In this document: one piece after another, positions 17,204 to 25,311 of the stretch
How positions within the stretch are numbered: position 1 is the stretch's first letter
Layout of the letters: every line of letters starts with the position of its first letter
Source: Streptomyces sp. CNQ-509
GTDB taxonomy: Bacteria > Actinomycetota > Actinomycetes > Streptomycetales > Streptomycetaceae
Assembly (NCBI RefSeq): GCF_001011035.1
Contig: NZ_CP011492.1
Location: 5,625,001-5,689,000 of the forward strand
Direction: 5' to 3'
DNA: 64,000 bases
Position numbers and translations under genes: made by a program
The notes under the pieces: model-generated
Databases searched by the model: none
Told to the model about the DNA's origin: nothing
Seen by the model: only the letters and a program-made list of their open reading frames with translations

Positions 17204-18031
17204 CTACACCTTCCGCGCCACCGCCGCGTACTGGGACACCTCCGCGTCGAGCAACTCCGTTTCGCCGCCGGCGTCCGGGTCCCTCTCGGGCTTCCAGCGG
17301 TGCGGGGGGACCAGGCCGGGAGTGACCAGCTCAAGACCGGCGAAGAAGGGTCTTATCGACTCCTTCGCGCGTATGGTCAGGGGGATGCCCTGCCGGTGGT
17401 AGATCTCCTGGACCTTCCCCATGCGCTCGGGGGCGAAGTCGGGGGTGGCGTGCGACAGGGCCAGGAAGCTCCCCGGGGCCAGCGGCTTGAGCAGCGTCTC
17501 CATGATCTCGTAAGGCGCGTCGCGGTCCGGGATGAAGTGGAAGAGCGCGTTGCAGGAGAGCGCGACCGGCCGGTCGAGGTCCAGCGTGCCCCGTAACTCC
17601 GCCGCGTCCAGGATCGTGTGCGGCGTGGTGACGTCCGCGTGCAGATAGGCGGTGCGGCCCTGCGGCGTGCTGGTCATCAGCGCCTCGGCGTACCGCAGCA
17701 CCAGCGGGTCGTTGTCGGTGTAGACGACCCGCGCGGCCGGGTTGGCGTCCTGCGCGACCTGGTGGAGGTTGGGTTCCGTCGGTATGCCCGTGCCGATGTC
17801 GAGGAACTGGTCGATGCCCGCCTCGGCGGCCAGCCAGTGGGTCGCGCGGCGCATGAACGCCCGGTTGACGCGGGCGGCGGTACGGGCCTCGGGCCAGACG
17901 GAGAGCACCTGCCGGGCGGCGGTGTGGTCCACCTCGTAGTTGTCGTGCCCGCCCAGGATGTAGTCGTAGATGCGGGCGGGGTGCGCCCGGCTCTGGTCGA
18001 CGCGGATGGGGTCGGCGGTCTCGTCGGTCAC
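17204..18031 (-). CDS. DUF574/Methyltransf_19 SAM-dependent methyltransferase-like protein
   Basis: A 275-residue member of a family abundant in streptomycetes. The hallmark segments DQSRAHPARIYDYILGGHDN at the N-terminus, QFLDIGTGIPT (SAM loop, near residue 80) and ARVVYTDNDPLV are intact, and the C-terminus has the usual LVTPGLVPPHRW. Substrate is not known for the family. It is 30 bp from the chimera pseudogene and convergent with it, and lies downstream of the DUF397/XRE pair on the same strand. A truncated relative is at 44390. Confidence 0.88.
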   Translation of the reverse strand: MTDETADPIRVDQSRAHPARIYDYILGGHDNYEVDHTAARQVLSVWPEARTAARVNRAFMRRATHWLAAEAGIDQFLDIGTGIPTEPNLHQVAQDANPAARVVYTDNDPLVLRYAEALMTSTPQGRTAYLHADVTTPHTILDAAELRGTLDLDRPVALSCNALFHFIPDRDAPYEIMETLLKPLAPGSFLALSHATPDFAPERMGKVQEIYHRQGIPLTIRAKESIRPFFAGLELVTPGLVPPHRWKPERDPDAGGETELLDAEVSQYAAVARKV

Positions 18032-18115
18032 CTGCTCAGTCCGTTCGGTCGTGCCGGCGCTCGGCGGTGGGGGCGGCGTACGGGACGCGCGCGGGGCGGC
18101 GGCCGGAATGCCCGT

Positions 18116-18409
18116 TCAGGAGAGCAGGAAGTCCGCGTCCCCGTTCTTGATGCCCGCGAGGAACGCGCGCATCTCGTCGGCGGTGTAGATCAGCGCGGGA
18201 CCGTCGTCCGCGGTGCTCTGCCGCAGCGCCACACGGCCGTCCGCGAGCCGCTTCGCCTCGACGCAGGCGTCGCCGTTGGGCCCGCTCCACGGCTTGTCCC
18301 AGCCGTCGGTGCCCAGCTCGCGGGCGGGCATGCCGTTGTACACCTGCCCCCCGCCCGGTGCGCCCGTGCGGTGGGCGTCGTTCGTCCCGTGCGTGTGCGC
18401 CATCTTCAT
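18116..18409 (-). CDS. DUF397-domain protein
   Basis: A 97-residue protein ending in the DUF397 pattern: WSGPNGDACVEAKRL, then the AVRDS-like region replaced by VALRQS, and a final FLAGIKNGDADFLL. DUF397 proteins are almost always paired with an XRE/DUF5753 regulator, as here: its ATG overlaps the regulator stop as ATGA. Some such pairs act as toxin-antitoxin-like or developmental (WhiJ/BldB-type) systems. A second in-frame ATG two codons later is possible. Confidence 0.85.
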   Translation of the reverse strand: MKMAHTHGTNDAHRTGAPGGGQVYNGMPARELGTDGWDKPWSGPNGDACVEAKRLADGRVALRQSTADDGPALIYTADEMRAFLAGIKNGDADFLLS

Positions 18410-19299
18410 ACTTCCTTCCGGATGTTGGCGATGATGTTCTCGGTCTGGTGTGCCGGCGGCGCCTGGGTGGATATCCGGTTGAGGGCCTCCAGGCACTGGG
18501 AGACCAGGGCGGTGTCCTCCACGTAGGCGGGGCCGGTCAGGCTCTCGCTGTAGCCGAAGTCGCCCAGCTCCGGGGCGGGGAAGCGCAGCAGGTGCAGCGG
18601 CCCGTACATGGCGGGGTGCGGGCCGGTGTCGAACGGGAGCACCTGCAGGGTGACGTTCGGCATCCGGGAGACCTCCACCAGCCGGTCGAGCTGCGCCCGC
18701 ATCGTCTGCGGTCCGCCCACGGTGCGGCGCAGGGCCGCCTCGTCGACGATGGCCCACAGCCGCAGCGGCTTCGGCTGGCGTATGAGCAGTCCCTGGCGCT
18801 CCATCCGCAGGGTGACGCGGCGCTCGCGCTCGCCCGCGGCCAGCGGCAGGTGCCCGGCGGAGAGCAGGGCGCGGGCGTAGTCCTCGGTCTGCAGCAGTCC
18901 CGGCACGCAGTGGGGTTCGTACGCGCGGATGAGGGTCGCGGCCGACTCCAGGCTCACGTACAGGCCGAACTGCTCCGGCAGGACGTCGCGGAACCGGTGC
19001 CACCACCCGGGCTTGTTGGCCTCCTCGACGAGGTCGAGGAAGGACTCGATGTCGTCCTGCGGCAGACCGTAGGTGCGCAGCAGCTTCTCGACGGAGGCGT
19101 ATTTGAGGCCGACTTCGGCCTTCTCCATGCGCCGGACGCTGGTCGCGTTCACGCGCAGCGCCTTGGCGGCCTGCTCGGGGGTGAACCCGGCGCTCTCGCG
19201 AAGGTTCTGCAGGCGGCGGCCGAGTACGAGCTGGCCGGCCGTGGGGGCCGACGGGCCGGACAGGGCCGTCGCGCCCGCCTCGCCGCCGGCTCGCGCCAT
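18406..19299 (-). CDS. XRE-family regulator with DUF5753 domain
   Basis: A 297-residue protein with an N-terminal helix-turn-helix (GRRLQNLRESAGFTPEQAAK to VRRMEKAEVG) and a C-terminal DUF5753 domain (LIRAYEPHCVPGLLQTEDYA, PLHLLRFPAPE). I chose the ATG at MARAGG because GGGAGG lies at ribosome-site distance; a TTG eight codons upstream is in frame. It is translationally coupled to DUF397 and divergent from the ATPase gene at 19561, forming the common three-gene Streptomyces regulatory module. Confidence 0.87.
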   Translation of the reverse strand: MARAGGEAGATALSGPSAPTAGQLVLGRRLQNLRESAGFTPEQAAKALRVNATSVRRMEKAEVGLKYASVEKLLRTYGLPQDDIESFLDLVEEANKPGWWHRFRDVLPEQFGLYVSLESAATLIRAYEPHCVPGLLQTEDYARALLSAGHLPLAAGERERRVTLRMERQGLLIRQPKPLRLWAIVDEAALRRTVGGPQTMRAQLDRLVEVSRMPNVTLQVLPFDTGPHPAMYGPLHLLRFPAPELGDFGYSESLTGPAYVEDTALVSQCLEALNRISTQAPPAHQTENIIANIRKEV

Positions 19300-19560
19300 C
19301 GCGTCTGCACCTCCCGGGAACAACTGTGGGGCGTTGTCGGTGGGTTTGCCGGTGCGCAGTGTGCCACGCCACTGGGATCGTTCGCAGCGTTATGCATTCC
19401 CGCGTGTGCAGTCTGCAAAACAGCGCTTGCGATCTGTGACCGGCCCACGCATAGTTGGCGAGTGACGCCGTTCACACGGCAGACGCCCGCCCACGTGCGA
19501 AGCTCCGGGGCGGTCGGGCGCCGTGTCCCCCTCGACGGACGTACGGAAGGCATCCGGCCC

Positions 19561-20019
19561 ATGGCCTCCTCATCCCACACCGCGCTCGGCACGACGGCGG
19601 ACTTCGACGTCGCGGCGCACGGCGAGAGCTTCGAGCTCGTGGCCAGGGCCGCCGCGGCGGCAGAGGCGCGGGCACACGTCAGGCGGCTGCTCGGCGACTG
19701 GCGGCTGGGCGGCGGCGACGTCTGCGACGCGGCCCAGTTGGTGATCTCCGAGCTGGTGACCAACGCCGTGCTGCACGCGAGCGGCGGCAGGATCGTCTGC
19801 CGGCTGGCGCTGCGGCAGCCGTGGGTGCGGCTGGAGGTGCGGGACCAGGGCGGGGCGTACGGGGTCCCGATCCGCACGGTCGCGGGACCCGAGGACGAGT
19901 GCGGGCGCGGGCTGGGTCTGGTCGCGGCGCTGAGCGAGGCGTGGGGGGCGGAGCCGTCGGGGCCGGGGTTCTCGGTGTGGGCGACGATCAGGGTGCCGCG
20001 GCCGGTCCGAGGCGGGTGA
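19561..20019 (+). CDS. Anti-sigma-factor-type ATP-binding protein (HATPase_c_2)
   Basis: A 152-residue GHKL-fold protein. The N-box is visible as AQLVISELVTNAVLHA and the G-boxes as VRDQGG and GRGLGLVAALSEAWG. These RsbW/SpoIIAB-like ATPases bind sigma or anti-sigma antagonist proteins and commonly sit divergent to XRE/DUF397 pairs in Streptomyces, exactly as here. The start ATG follows a GGAAGG site by about 10 nt. Confidence 0.88.
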   Translation: MASSSHTALGTTADFDVAAHGESFELVARAAAAAEARAHVRRLLGDWRLGGGDVCDAAQLVISELVTNAVLHASGGRIVCRLALRQPWVRLEVRDQGGAYGVPIRTVAGPEDECGRGLGLVAALSEAWGAEPSGPGFSVWATIRVPRPVRGG

Positions 20020-20044
20020 GCCCGCTCCCGGGCGGTTCCCGGCG

Positions 20045-20357
20045 CTACCCGTCCGCCGGCAGCAGCGGGTTGCCGTTCGCCGCGAGACGACGTCGCGGGT
20101 CCGTCTCGTCGGGGATCGCGCGGGCAACGCTCACCTCGACGACGGCGTCCGGCAGTTCCTCGGCCGCCCGGCCCGCGACTTCGCCGACGACGCCCGCGTC
20201 ACCGCCGCGACGGGCGTCTGGAACCTGGAGAACGCCTCATGAAGAACCTCCGGACGGTCGCCCTGCGCAGGCGGACTTCGCGGGCGGGCGGGTGGCGCTG
20301 AACCCCGTCCGGGCGGTGCTGCACGCGGTCGCGTTCGGGCTGATGCGCGGGCGCTGA
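20045..20357 (+). pseudogene. Remnants of unassigned genes (possible NmrA-like C-terminus)
   Basis: This gap of about 400 bp has no intact gene. The frame ending with a stop at 20240-20242 reads HLDDGVRQFLGRPARDFADD and ATGVWN, which resembles the C-terminus of NmrA-type NAD(P)-binding proteins. A second frame ending at 20357 reads ADFAGGRVALNPVRAVLHAV. Neither has a supported start. Both look like tails of deleted genes. Confidence 0.4.
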
Positions 20358-20420
20358 TCGGGTAGGGGGCACACCGGATGGCCGACGACGCGGCGGCGGC
20401 GCGCGGCGTCGGCGTGCGGG

Positions 20421-20891
20421 CTACGCGCCCCGCAGGGTGCGCTGCATGAGGATCGTGTCGACCCAGCGCCCGTGCTTGAACCCCACCTCCGTCAGCCGGC
20501 CCACCTGCGTGAACCCGTGCCGCCTGTGCAGAGCGGGCGAGGTGCCGTCGCCGGTGTCCGCGATCACCGCCATGATCTGCCGCACGTCCGCCTTCGCGCA
20601 CCGGTCGACCAGTTCCGCCAGCAGCGCGCCGCCGATGCCCTGTCCCGTGCGGCCCGGGGCGAGGTAGATGGTGTTCTCGACGGTGTGCCTGTAGGCCGGC
20701 TTGGGGCGCCAGGGGACGGCGTAGGCGTAGCCGGCGAGGCTTCCGTCCGCCTCGGCGACGAGGAACGGCAGGCCGCGGTCGCTCAGGTCGCGCAGCCGCT
20801 GCTGCCAGTACGCGGGCGGAGGCGGGGTCTCCTCGAAGGTGATCACGGTGTCGGTGACGTAGTACGTGTAGATCTCGGCGATCGCCGCCAT
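20421..20891 (-). CDS. GNAT N-acetyltransferase, phosphinothricin acetyltransferase-like (N-terminus uncertain)
   Basis: A 156-residue product from the first usable ATG. It carries EIYTYYVTDTVITFEE, the acetyl-CoA loop APGRTGQGIGGALL, and HRRHGFTQVGRLTEVGFKHG, all typical of the Pat/Bar family that acetylates phosphinothricin or related amines. Homology clearly continues in frame upstream (AAAIRPAAPED) with no ATG, GTG or TTG there. Either the protein is N-terminally truncated or the original start has been lost. Confidence 0.75.
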   Translation of the reverse strand: MAAIAEIYTYYVTDTVITFEETPPPPAYWQQRLRDLSDRGLPFLVAEADGSLAGYAYAVPWRPKPAYRHTVENTIYLAPGRTGQGIGGALLAELVDRCAKADVRQIMAVIADTGDGTSPALHRRHGFTQVGRLTEVGFKHGRWVDTILMQRTLRGA

Positions 20892-21334
20892 GTCCTCGGG
20901 AGCTGCTGGGCGGATGGCGGCCGCCGGCGGGAAGGTGGGAACCTGCCTATTGTGCGCCGGGTCCGGAACGCGGACCGGAGGTGTCCGCGATGCGGGCCGT
21001 GATGCGGAGCGCCTCCTCGCCCTCTCCCCGTGCCACGCAGCACGCCGGCGCCGCCCGAAGGTTCGGCGTCTCCGTGTCCGGGCGGCGCAGCCACTCCCGC
21101 TGTCCCGGGCCGCGGAGCCGGGCGTCCGCCTCCTCCGCGAGGTGCGTGAAGTGCCGGCCTGACCGAGATCTTCGGCGGCTTCGGGGCCGACGCGGCGGCC
21201 CGTGTTCACGAGGCCGCCGGCGGCATCCCGGTCGGTTCGGTGACGTACGGCATCGAGTCGATGGACGCCGCCGCCGCCTTCCGCGCCGCCTGATCCCCGG
21301 CGGTCCGGCCCCGGGACCTGCCGTAGCCCCGGCG
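20892..21334. other. Gene-poor 440-bp stretch with one short remnant
   Basis: No intact gene is visible. At 21163-21292 a plus-strand frame ends LTEIFGGFGADAAARVHEAA and then IPVGSVTYGIESMDAA before a stop; it looks like the tail of a deleted gene, but I do not recognise it. Confidence 0.35.
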
Positions 21335-21847
21335 CTACCCGCCGTCCTTCCCCGGGCCCGGCAGCCCGAGCAGGTCCTCGGCGCCGCCGGCCTCGGGCGG
21401 CAGCGCGTCGAGGGCCGCGACGATCGTCCGCTCCTCGAAGCGGAAGTGGGACTCCACGATCGCGCTCAGCCCCTCCAGCTCACTCCGTACCCGTGCCGCG
21501 TCCCCCTCGCCGGGGTCCTCGGGCAGGGTGTCGAGGACCCGCTCCAGGCTCTGCAGGAGGCCGCTCATCATCGCGTGGTCCTGCTCCATCTTGGCGATCA
21601 GCGGCCGCAGTTCCGGGTCGCGCGCGGCGAGCGCGGGGAAGGCGCCGCGGTCCTCGCCGGTGTGGTGGGAGGTGAGCGCGGTGCAGAAGGCGAGGCAGTG
21701 GGCTTTGAGGTCGCGCGGCCGGGGGCCGCCTGCCAGGTAGTCGTCGGTCTCCTCACGGAGCCGGGCGAGCTGCGCGCGGAGCCCGCGGTGGATGGCGAGG
21801 AGTTCGGCGCCGAGGGCGACGAGCCGCGCACGGGATTCGGGGGACAT
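21335..21847 (-). CDS. Hemerythrin-domain protein
   Basis: A 170-residue four-helix hemerythrin-like protein. Metal-ligand candidates appear in order: AIHRGLRAQL, FCTALTSHHTGEDRGAFPAL, MEQDHAMMSGLL and VESHFRFEERTIVAAL. Such domains bind a diiron site and sense or store O2, NO or iron. It stands alone between gene-poor stretches; no cofactor or partner gene is nearby. Confidence 0.87.
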   Translation of the reverse strand: MSPESRARLVALGAELLAIHRGLRAQLARLREETDDYLAGGPRPRDLKAHCLAFCTALTSHHTGEDRGAFPALAARDPELRPLIAKMEQDHAMMSGLLQSLERVLDTLPEDPGEGDAARVRSELEGLSAIVESHFRFEERTIVAALDALPPEAGGAEDLLGLPGPGKDGG

Positions 21848-22073
21848 GGTGCCATCCGATCACGGCGGCCCGGTCCGCCGGATCCGGGGGCCCCGGCCCG
21901 TCGGGCGGCGGGCTTTGGGGCCGGCGGTTACCAGTGGCCGGCCACGTGGCCGTCAAGCATCGGCCGAATTCGCGGCATGACCCGCGCCGCCGCATACGCT
22001 GCACGCACGGTCCTGTCCCTGCCACGGGCGGCGCGGCAGGGACAGGAACGGGGCCGCTCGCGTCCGCCCGGGT

Positions 22074-23114
22074 TCAGGGCGTGCGGCCGGTGAACGCCAG
22101 CAGGCGGGTCTGCACGTCGGCGCTCTCCGGGACCTCGACGCGCGGCCCGTAGTGGCCGCTGCCGCGCAGCACCTCGTCCATCGGCAGCATCCCCGCCAGC
22201 AGGGCGGCGCACTTGGCCGGATCCAGGTGCTCGTCCTGGCCGGTCGCCCGGGCCAGGTCCCAGGTGTGCATGAAGACGTCGCTCGTGTAGAAGCGGTCGA
22301 TCGCCTGGGCCAGCGGGAGGTCGCCGGTCTGCGGGTGCGAGAGCGTCCTGCCCGCGGTGGCCGGATCGTCCAGCAGGGACTGCACGGCGTCGTTGTGGAC
22401 CTGCCAGGCCGCCACCGGGTCGTCGTCCACGGAGGGGCCCTCCGGCAGCTCGATGCCCGCGCCCGTCTTGAGGAAGCCGGGGAACCACTCGACGAGGTGC
22501 CGCACGACGTCCCGCGCGACCCAGCCCTCGCACGGCGCCGGGTCGTCCCACCTGCCCGCCTCGGCGCCGCGGACGCGCGCGGTGAAGCCGGCGGCGATCC
22601 GGCGGTGCTCCTCGGCCGCCTGGGTGCCGTCGAGTACGGCGTCCAGCCGCTCGTACCCCTCGCGGATGCCGGTCTCGGCCCCGCTGGCGATCATCCCGTC
22701 GCGGGATTCGAGGGAGTCGAGCAGCGACGTGGCGGTGAGCCGGGTGCGCCCGCCGAGGTCCTCGAAGACGGCGGTCTCCAGGCTGACGCTGTCCGGCATG
22801 CCCTCGTAGGTGAAGGTCTGGACGATGCGCTCTGCGGGGCGCACCTCGTGGAAGACGCCGTGGAAGGCGTACTCGTTGCCCTCCTCGTCGGCGTGGACGT
22901 AGCGGTACGAGCCGTCGGTGCGGGCGTCGTACCGGTCGATGGTCATGGTGAGCCCGCGCGGGCCAAGCCACTGGGCGACGAGGTCGGGGTCGGTGTGCGC
23001 GCGGAACACCCGCTCGGGCGGGGCCTCGAACTCCCGGGTGATCACGATGGTGGGCAGCGCCGGGTCGACGACGATCCCGGTCTCGTTGCGGTGGCGGGTG
23101 GGCGTGGTGCTCAT
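22074..23114 (-). CDS. AHSA1/SRPBCC protein fused to a DinB/maleylpyruvate-isomerase-like domain
   Basis: A 346-residue two-domain protein. Residues 20-160 form an AHSA1-type SRPBCC domain (ITREFEAPPERVFRAHTDP, QWLGPRG, and the late YERLDAVL helix). From about 165 a DinB-like actinobacterial domain follows (CEGWVARDVVRHLVEWFPG, FYTSDVFMHTWDLARATG). The pair is used in small-molecule binding or thiol-dependent chemistry. The ATG overlaps the stop of the ArsR gene as ATGA, so one operon; ArsR genes beside AHSA1 genes are a common pairing. Confidence 0.85.
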   Translation of the reverse strand: MSTTPTRHRNETGIVVDPALPTIVITREFEAPPERVFRAHTDPDLVAQWLGPRGLTMTIDRYDARTDGSYRYVHADEEGNEYAFHGVFHEVRPAERIVQTFTYEGMPDSVSLETAVFEDLGGRTRLTATSLLDSLESRDGMIASGAETGIREGYERLDAVLDGTQAAEEHRRIAAGFTARVRGAEAGRWDDPAPCEGWVARDVVRHLVEWFPGFLKTGAGIELPEGPSVDDDPVAAWQVHNDAVQSLLDDPATAGRTLSHPQTGDLPLAQAIDRFYTSDVFMHTWDLARATGQDEHLDPAKCAALLAGMLPMDEVLRGSGHYGPRVEVPESADVQTRLLAFTGRTP

Positions 23115-23500
23115 GATGCTTCTTCTCTCTCTGTCCGGGTCTTCTCCACCGGCGGTCCCTCCTGGGCGTCCATCCGCTCCAGGACGGCGTCCAGGCGGCG
23201 GTAACGGTCCTCCGCCGCGCGCCGGTAGCGCTCTATCCACTTCGTCATGAGGTCGAAGACCTCCGCCTGAAGGTGGCAGGGCCGCCGCTGGGCGTCCCGG
23301 CTGCGGCTGACCAGGCCGGCCTCCTCCAGGACGCGGATGTGCTTGGAGACGGCCTGCACGCTGACGTCGTACGGCTCGGCCAGCTCGTTGACCGTCGCGT
23401 CGCCCGCGGTGAGGCGGGCGACGATGTCGCGGCGGGTCGGGTCCGCCAGGGCGGAGAACACCAGCGACAGCCGTTCGTCCGGCTCGGGGACCGAGGTCAT
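23111..23500 (-). CDS. ArsR-family winged-helix repressor
   Basis: A 129-residue regulator with the typical FSALADPTRRDIVARL start, the helix-turn-helix VNELAEPYDVSVQAVSKHIR and the wing LEEAGLVSRSRD. The C-terminal tail (LMTKWIERYRRAAEDRYRRL) is the type found in ArsR proteins paired with AHSA1 proteins, which lack metal-binding cysteines. It is the first gene of the operon and likely represses its own promoter through the two palindromes at 23510 and 23556. Confidence 0.9.
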   Translation of the reverse strand: MTSVPEPDERLSLVFSALADPTRRDIVARLTAGDATVNELAEPYDVSVQAVSKHIRVLEEAGLVSRSRDAQRRPCHLQAEVFDLMTKWIERYRRAAEDRYRRLDAVLERMDAQEGPPVEKTRTEREEAS

Positions 23501-23509
23501 CTCACGTCC

Positions 23510-23525
23510 TCAACTGTTCGGTTGA
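23510..23525. promoter_or_regulatory. ArsR operator, site 1
   Basis: TCAACTGTTCGGTTGA, an inverted repeat with TCAAC/GTTGA arms, lies 10 bp upstream of the ArsR start. The same sequence with one change recurs 46 bp upstream. Confidence 0.7.
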
Positions 23526-23555
23526 ATACACGCTAGCCCGGACGCGGGCGAGTGG

Positions 23556-23571
23556 TCAACCGTTCGGTTGA
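23556..23571. promoter_or_regulatory. ArsR operator, site 2
   Basis: TCAACCGTTCGGTTGA, nearly identical to site 1 and better as a palindrome, 46 bp (about four to five helical turns) further from the ArsR start. Confidence 0.7.
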
Positions 23572-23583
23572 ATAGCCTGGTGG

Positions 23584-23994
23584 TTACCGCTGAGGGAGCC
23601 CGCAGCTCGCGCCCTCGCGGGCCGGGAGGAAGGGGAAGCGCAGCCGGTAGCGGTTGCGGGAGACCAGGCGGTAGACGGCCGCGGCGGGGCGGCGCACGGG
23701 CCGGGCGGCGAGCGCGCGGCCCAGGAGCCGGCCGGCGCGGTTCCCGCTGCGCAGGGTGCCGGCGATGGCCATGGCGCCGCCCGGCGGCACGGTCGCCGCC
23801 GGCGCCCCGGCGGGCGCGTACCCCACCTCCTCGACCAGCACCACCTCGCGCAGCAGCCGCTCCTCCGGCACCCCGTACACCGCCGGGTCCACCGACTGCC
23901 ACGGCACGATCCGCACGTCCGGCGCGAACCGCCGGCGCCCGAAGTCGGCCCATCCCGTGCAGAACCCGCAGTCACCGTCGTACAGCAGCAGCAT
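23584..23994 (-). CDS. DCC-family thiol-disulfide oxidoreductase-like protein
   Basis: A 136-residue protein opening with the DCC signature YDGDCGFC at residues 5-12 (CxxC-type redox pair). The Arg-rich C-terminal part (YRLVSRNRYRLRF) is typical of the DUF393 family. The function is a presumed thiol redox activity in the cytoplasm. Its start overlaps the end of a broken O-methyltransferase remnant, suggesting the deletion brought it next to that gene. Confidence 0.85.
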   Translation of the reverse strand: MLLLYDGDCGFCTGWADFGRRRFAPDVRIVPWQSVDPAVYGVPEERLLREVVLVEEVGYAPAGAPAATVPPGGAMAIAGTLRSGNRAGRLLGRALAARPVRRPAAAVYRLVSRNRYRLRFPFLPAREGASCGLPQR

Positions 23995-24426
23995 CCCGCG
24001 CCTCCTCCGTGTCGTGCGGTGTCCCGCTCGTCCCCTCCAGCATGTGGTGGTGCGCGAGACCGGGCAAAGCCGGGGGCGGCTCGGGTAGCAGCGTGAGACC
24101 CGCGCGGGCGAAGAGCCCGCGGTACTCGGCGAGCGTGCGCTCCCGCCCCGCCGTCAGCACCATCATCTCCACGTCGCTCTGCGCCATCGCCACCTCGGCG
24201 TCCGCCTGCGTACGGGCCCGCCCGCGGCCTCCGGCAGGACCAGCGCGGGCACCAGCACCCGGCCGCCGGGCCGCAGCGCCGTCCGGCAGGCGCGCAGCAC
24301 GCGCACGCAGTCGTCGTCGCCGAAGTTGTGCAGGGATGTTCTTCAGCAGGCAGGCGTCGGCCGGACCGCCGTCGCCCGTCGGCACCGCGGTGAAGAAGTC
24401 CCCCGCCACCAGCGTGCACCGTTGGA
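23972..24426 (-). pseudogene. O-methyltransferase remnant (C-terminal part, two frameshifts)
   Basis: On the minus strand the sequence begins inside an OMT at LVAGDFFTAVPTGDGGPADA and continues LLKNI in one frame. It must then shift to read LHNFGDDDCVRVLRACRTAL and LRPGGRVLVPALVLPE, and shift again for AMAQSDVEMMVLTAGRERT and LAEYRGLFARAGLTLLPE. These are the SAM/acid-loop and C-terminal parts of the acetylserotonin OMT-like family. The N-terminal half is missing: it is joined directly to a truncated LuxR gene. Confidence 0.75.
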
Positions 24427-24981
24427 CATGCCCGCGGACATCAGGCTCAGCACCCGCTGCTCCCGCTCGGTCAGCACGTCCACGCCGACGGTCAGCGGCC
24501 CGCTGAGCACGTCGCTCAGCCGCCGCGACACCCGGCGCAGCAGCCGCGGCGAGACGAACAGGTCCCGGGAGGCCGCCGCGTACAGGCCGGCCGCGGTGTC
24601 GAACACCGAGTCGTCCGGCAGCATCACGGCCGACGCGCCCAGCGCCAGCGCCTGCGCCACCTGGCCCTCCTCACCCCCGCACACGACGGCCAGCGGCCGC
24701 GGCCGGCCCACGCCGCCGCCTGCCCCTGCCCCGGCACCCCCGCCGTCCTCCGCCCCGGACTCGGCGGTCCCCCGCCGCGGCACCAGCCGCGGGAACTCCC
24801 GTACGGACTCCCCGGTGGCCGCGGACGGCCGCGCCAGCCAGACGTCCACCCGCCCGGCCTCGGGGCGCGAGACGGCGTCCGCCACCACGGTGCCGGTCAG
24901 CACGATGTCGATGTGGAATCTGTCGAGTGCGAGCCCGAGCACGTGCGACAGGTGCCGGCGGTCAGGCGTCACGATCCCCAT
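24343..24981 (-). pseudogene. Truncated LuxR-family response-regulator-like gene
   Basis: The reading frame starts well (MGIVTPDRRHLSHVLGLALD), has a receiver-like middle (VAQALALGASAVMLPDDSVF, TAAGLYAAASRDLFVSPRLL) and enters the HTH with LTEREQRVLSLMSAGMSN. It then breaks at about 24427 in the middle of the LuxR helix-turn-helix, continuing as out-of-frame O-methyltransferase sequence to a stop. The protein would have no DNA-recognition helix. A Gly/Ala-rich insert (GGAGAGAGGGVG) lies before the break. Confidence 0.72.
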
Positions 24982-25311
24982 GGAAAGCGCGCGAACTCAC
25001 CTCACTGATACGGAAACGGTCGCGTAGTCAAACCCGACTCGTCAATGCGCAAGCTACCGCCCTACCGGTGGGTGACCCGAGCGTGGGACCCGGCGGATCG
25101 TGCCCGGTTCGGCCCGTTTCCGCGGCGGTCCCCCGGGCCCTGAACGGGCGCGACGGCACCGCCCGCCCGGCCCGCGGGGCCCGCTTGTGGGGAAAACAGC
25201 CCTGTATCGTGGCCGACTTCCGCCCCACCCGTAGCGGAACCATCCTGTCCGCGGTCGCGTCCTGAGGAACCTGAGTTGATCACGACAAGAGGACAGGACA
25301 CAGGCGACTGT
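24982..25311. other. 330-bp intergenic region, no gene seen
   Basis: The stretch lies between the divergent truncated LuxR gene and the lipoprotein gene, so it must hold both promoters. No coding sequence is convincing, and I could not assign -35/-10 pairs. Confidence 0.4.
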
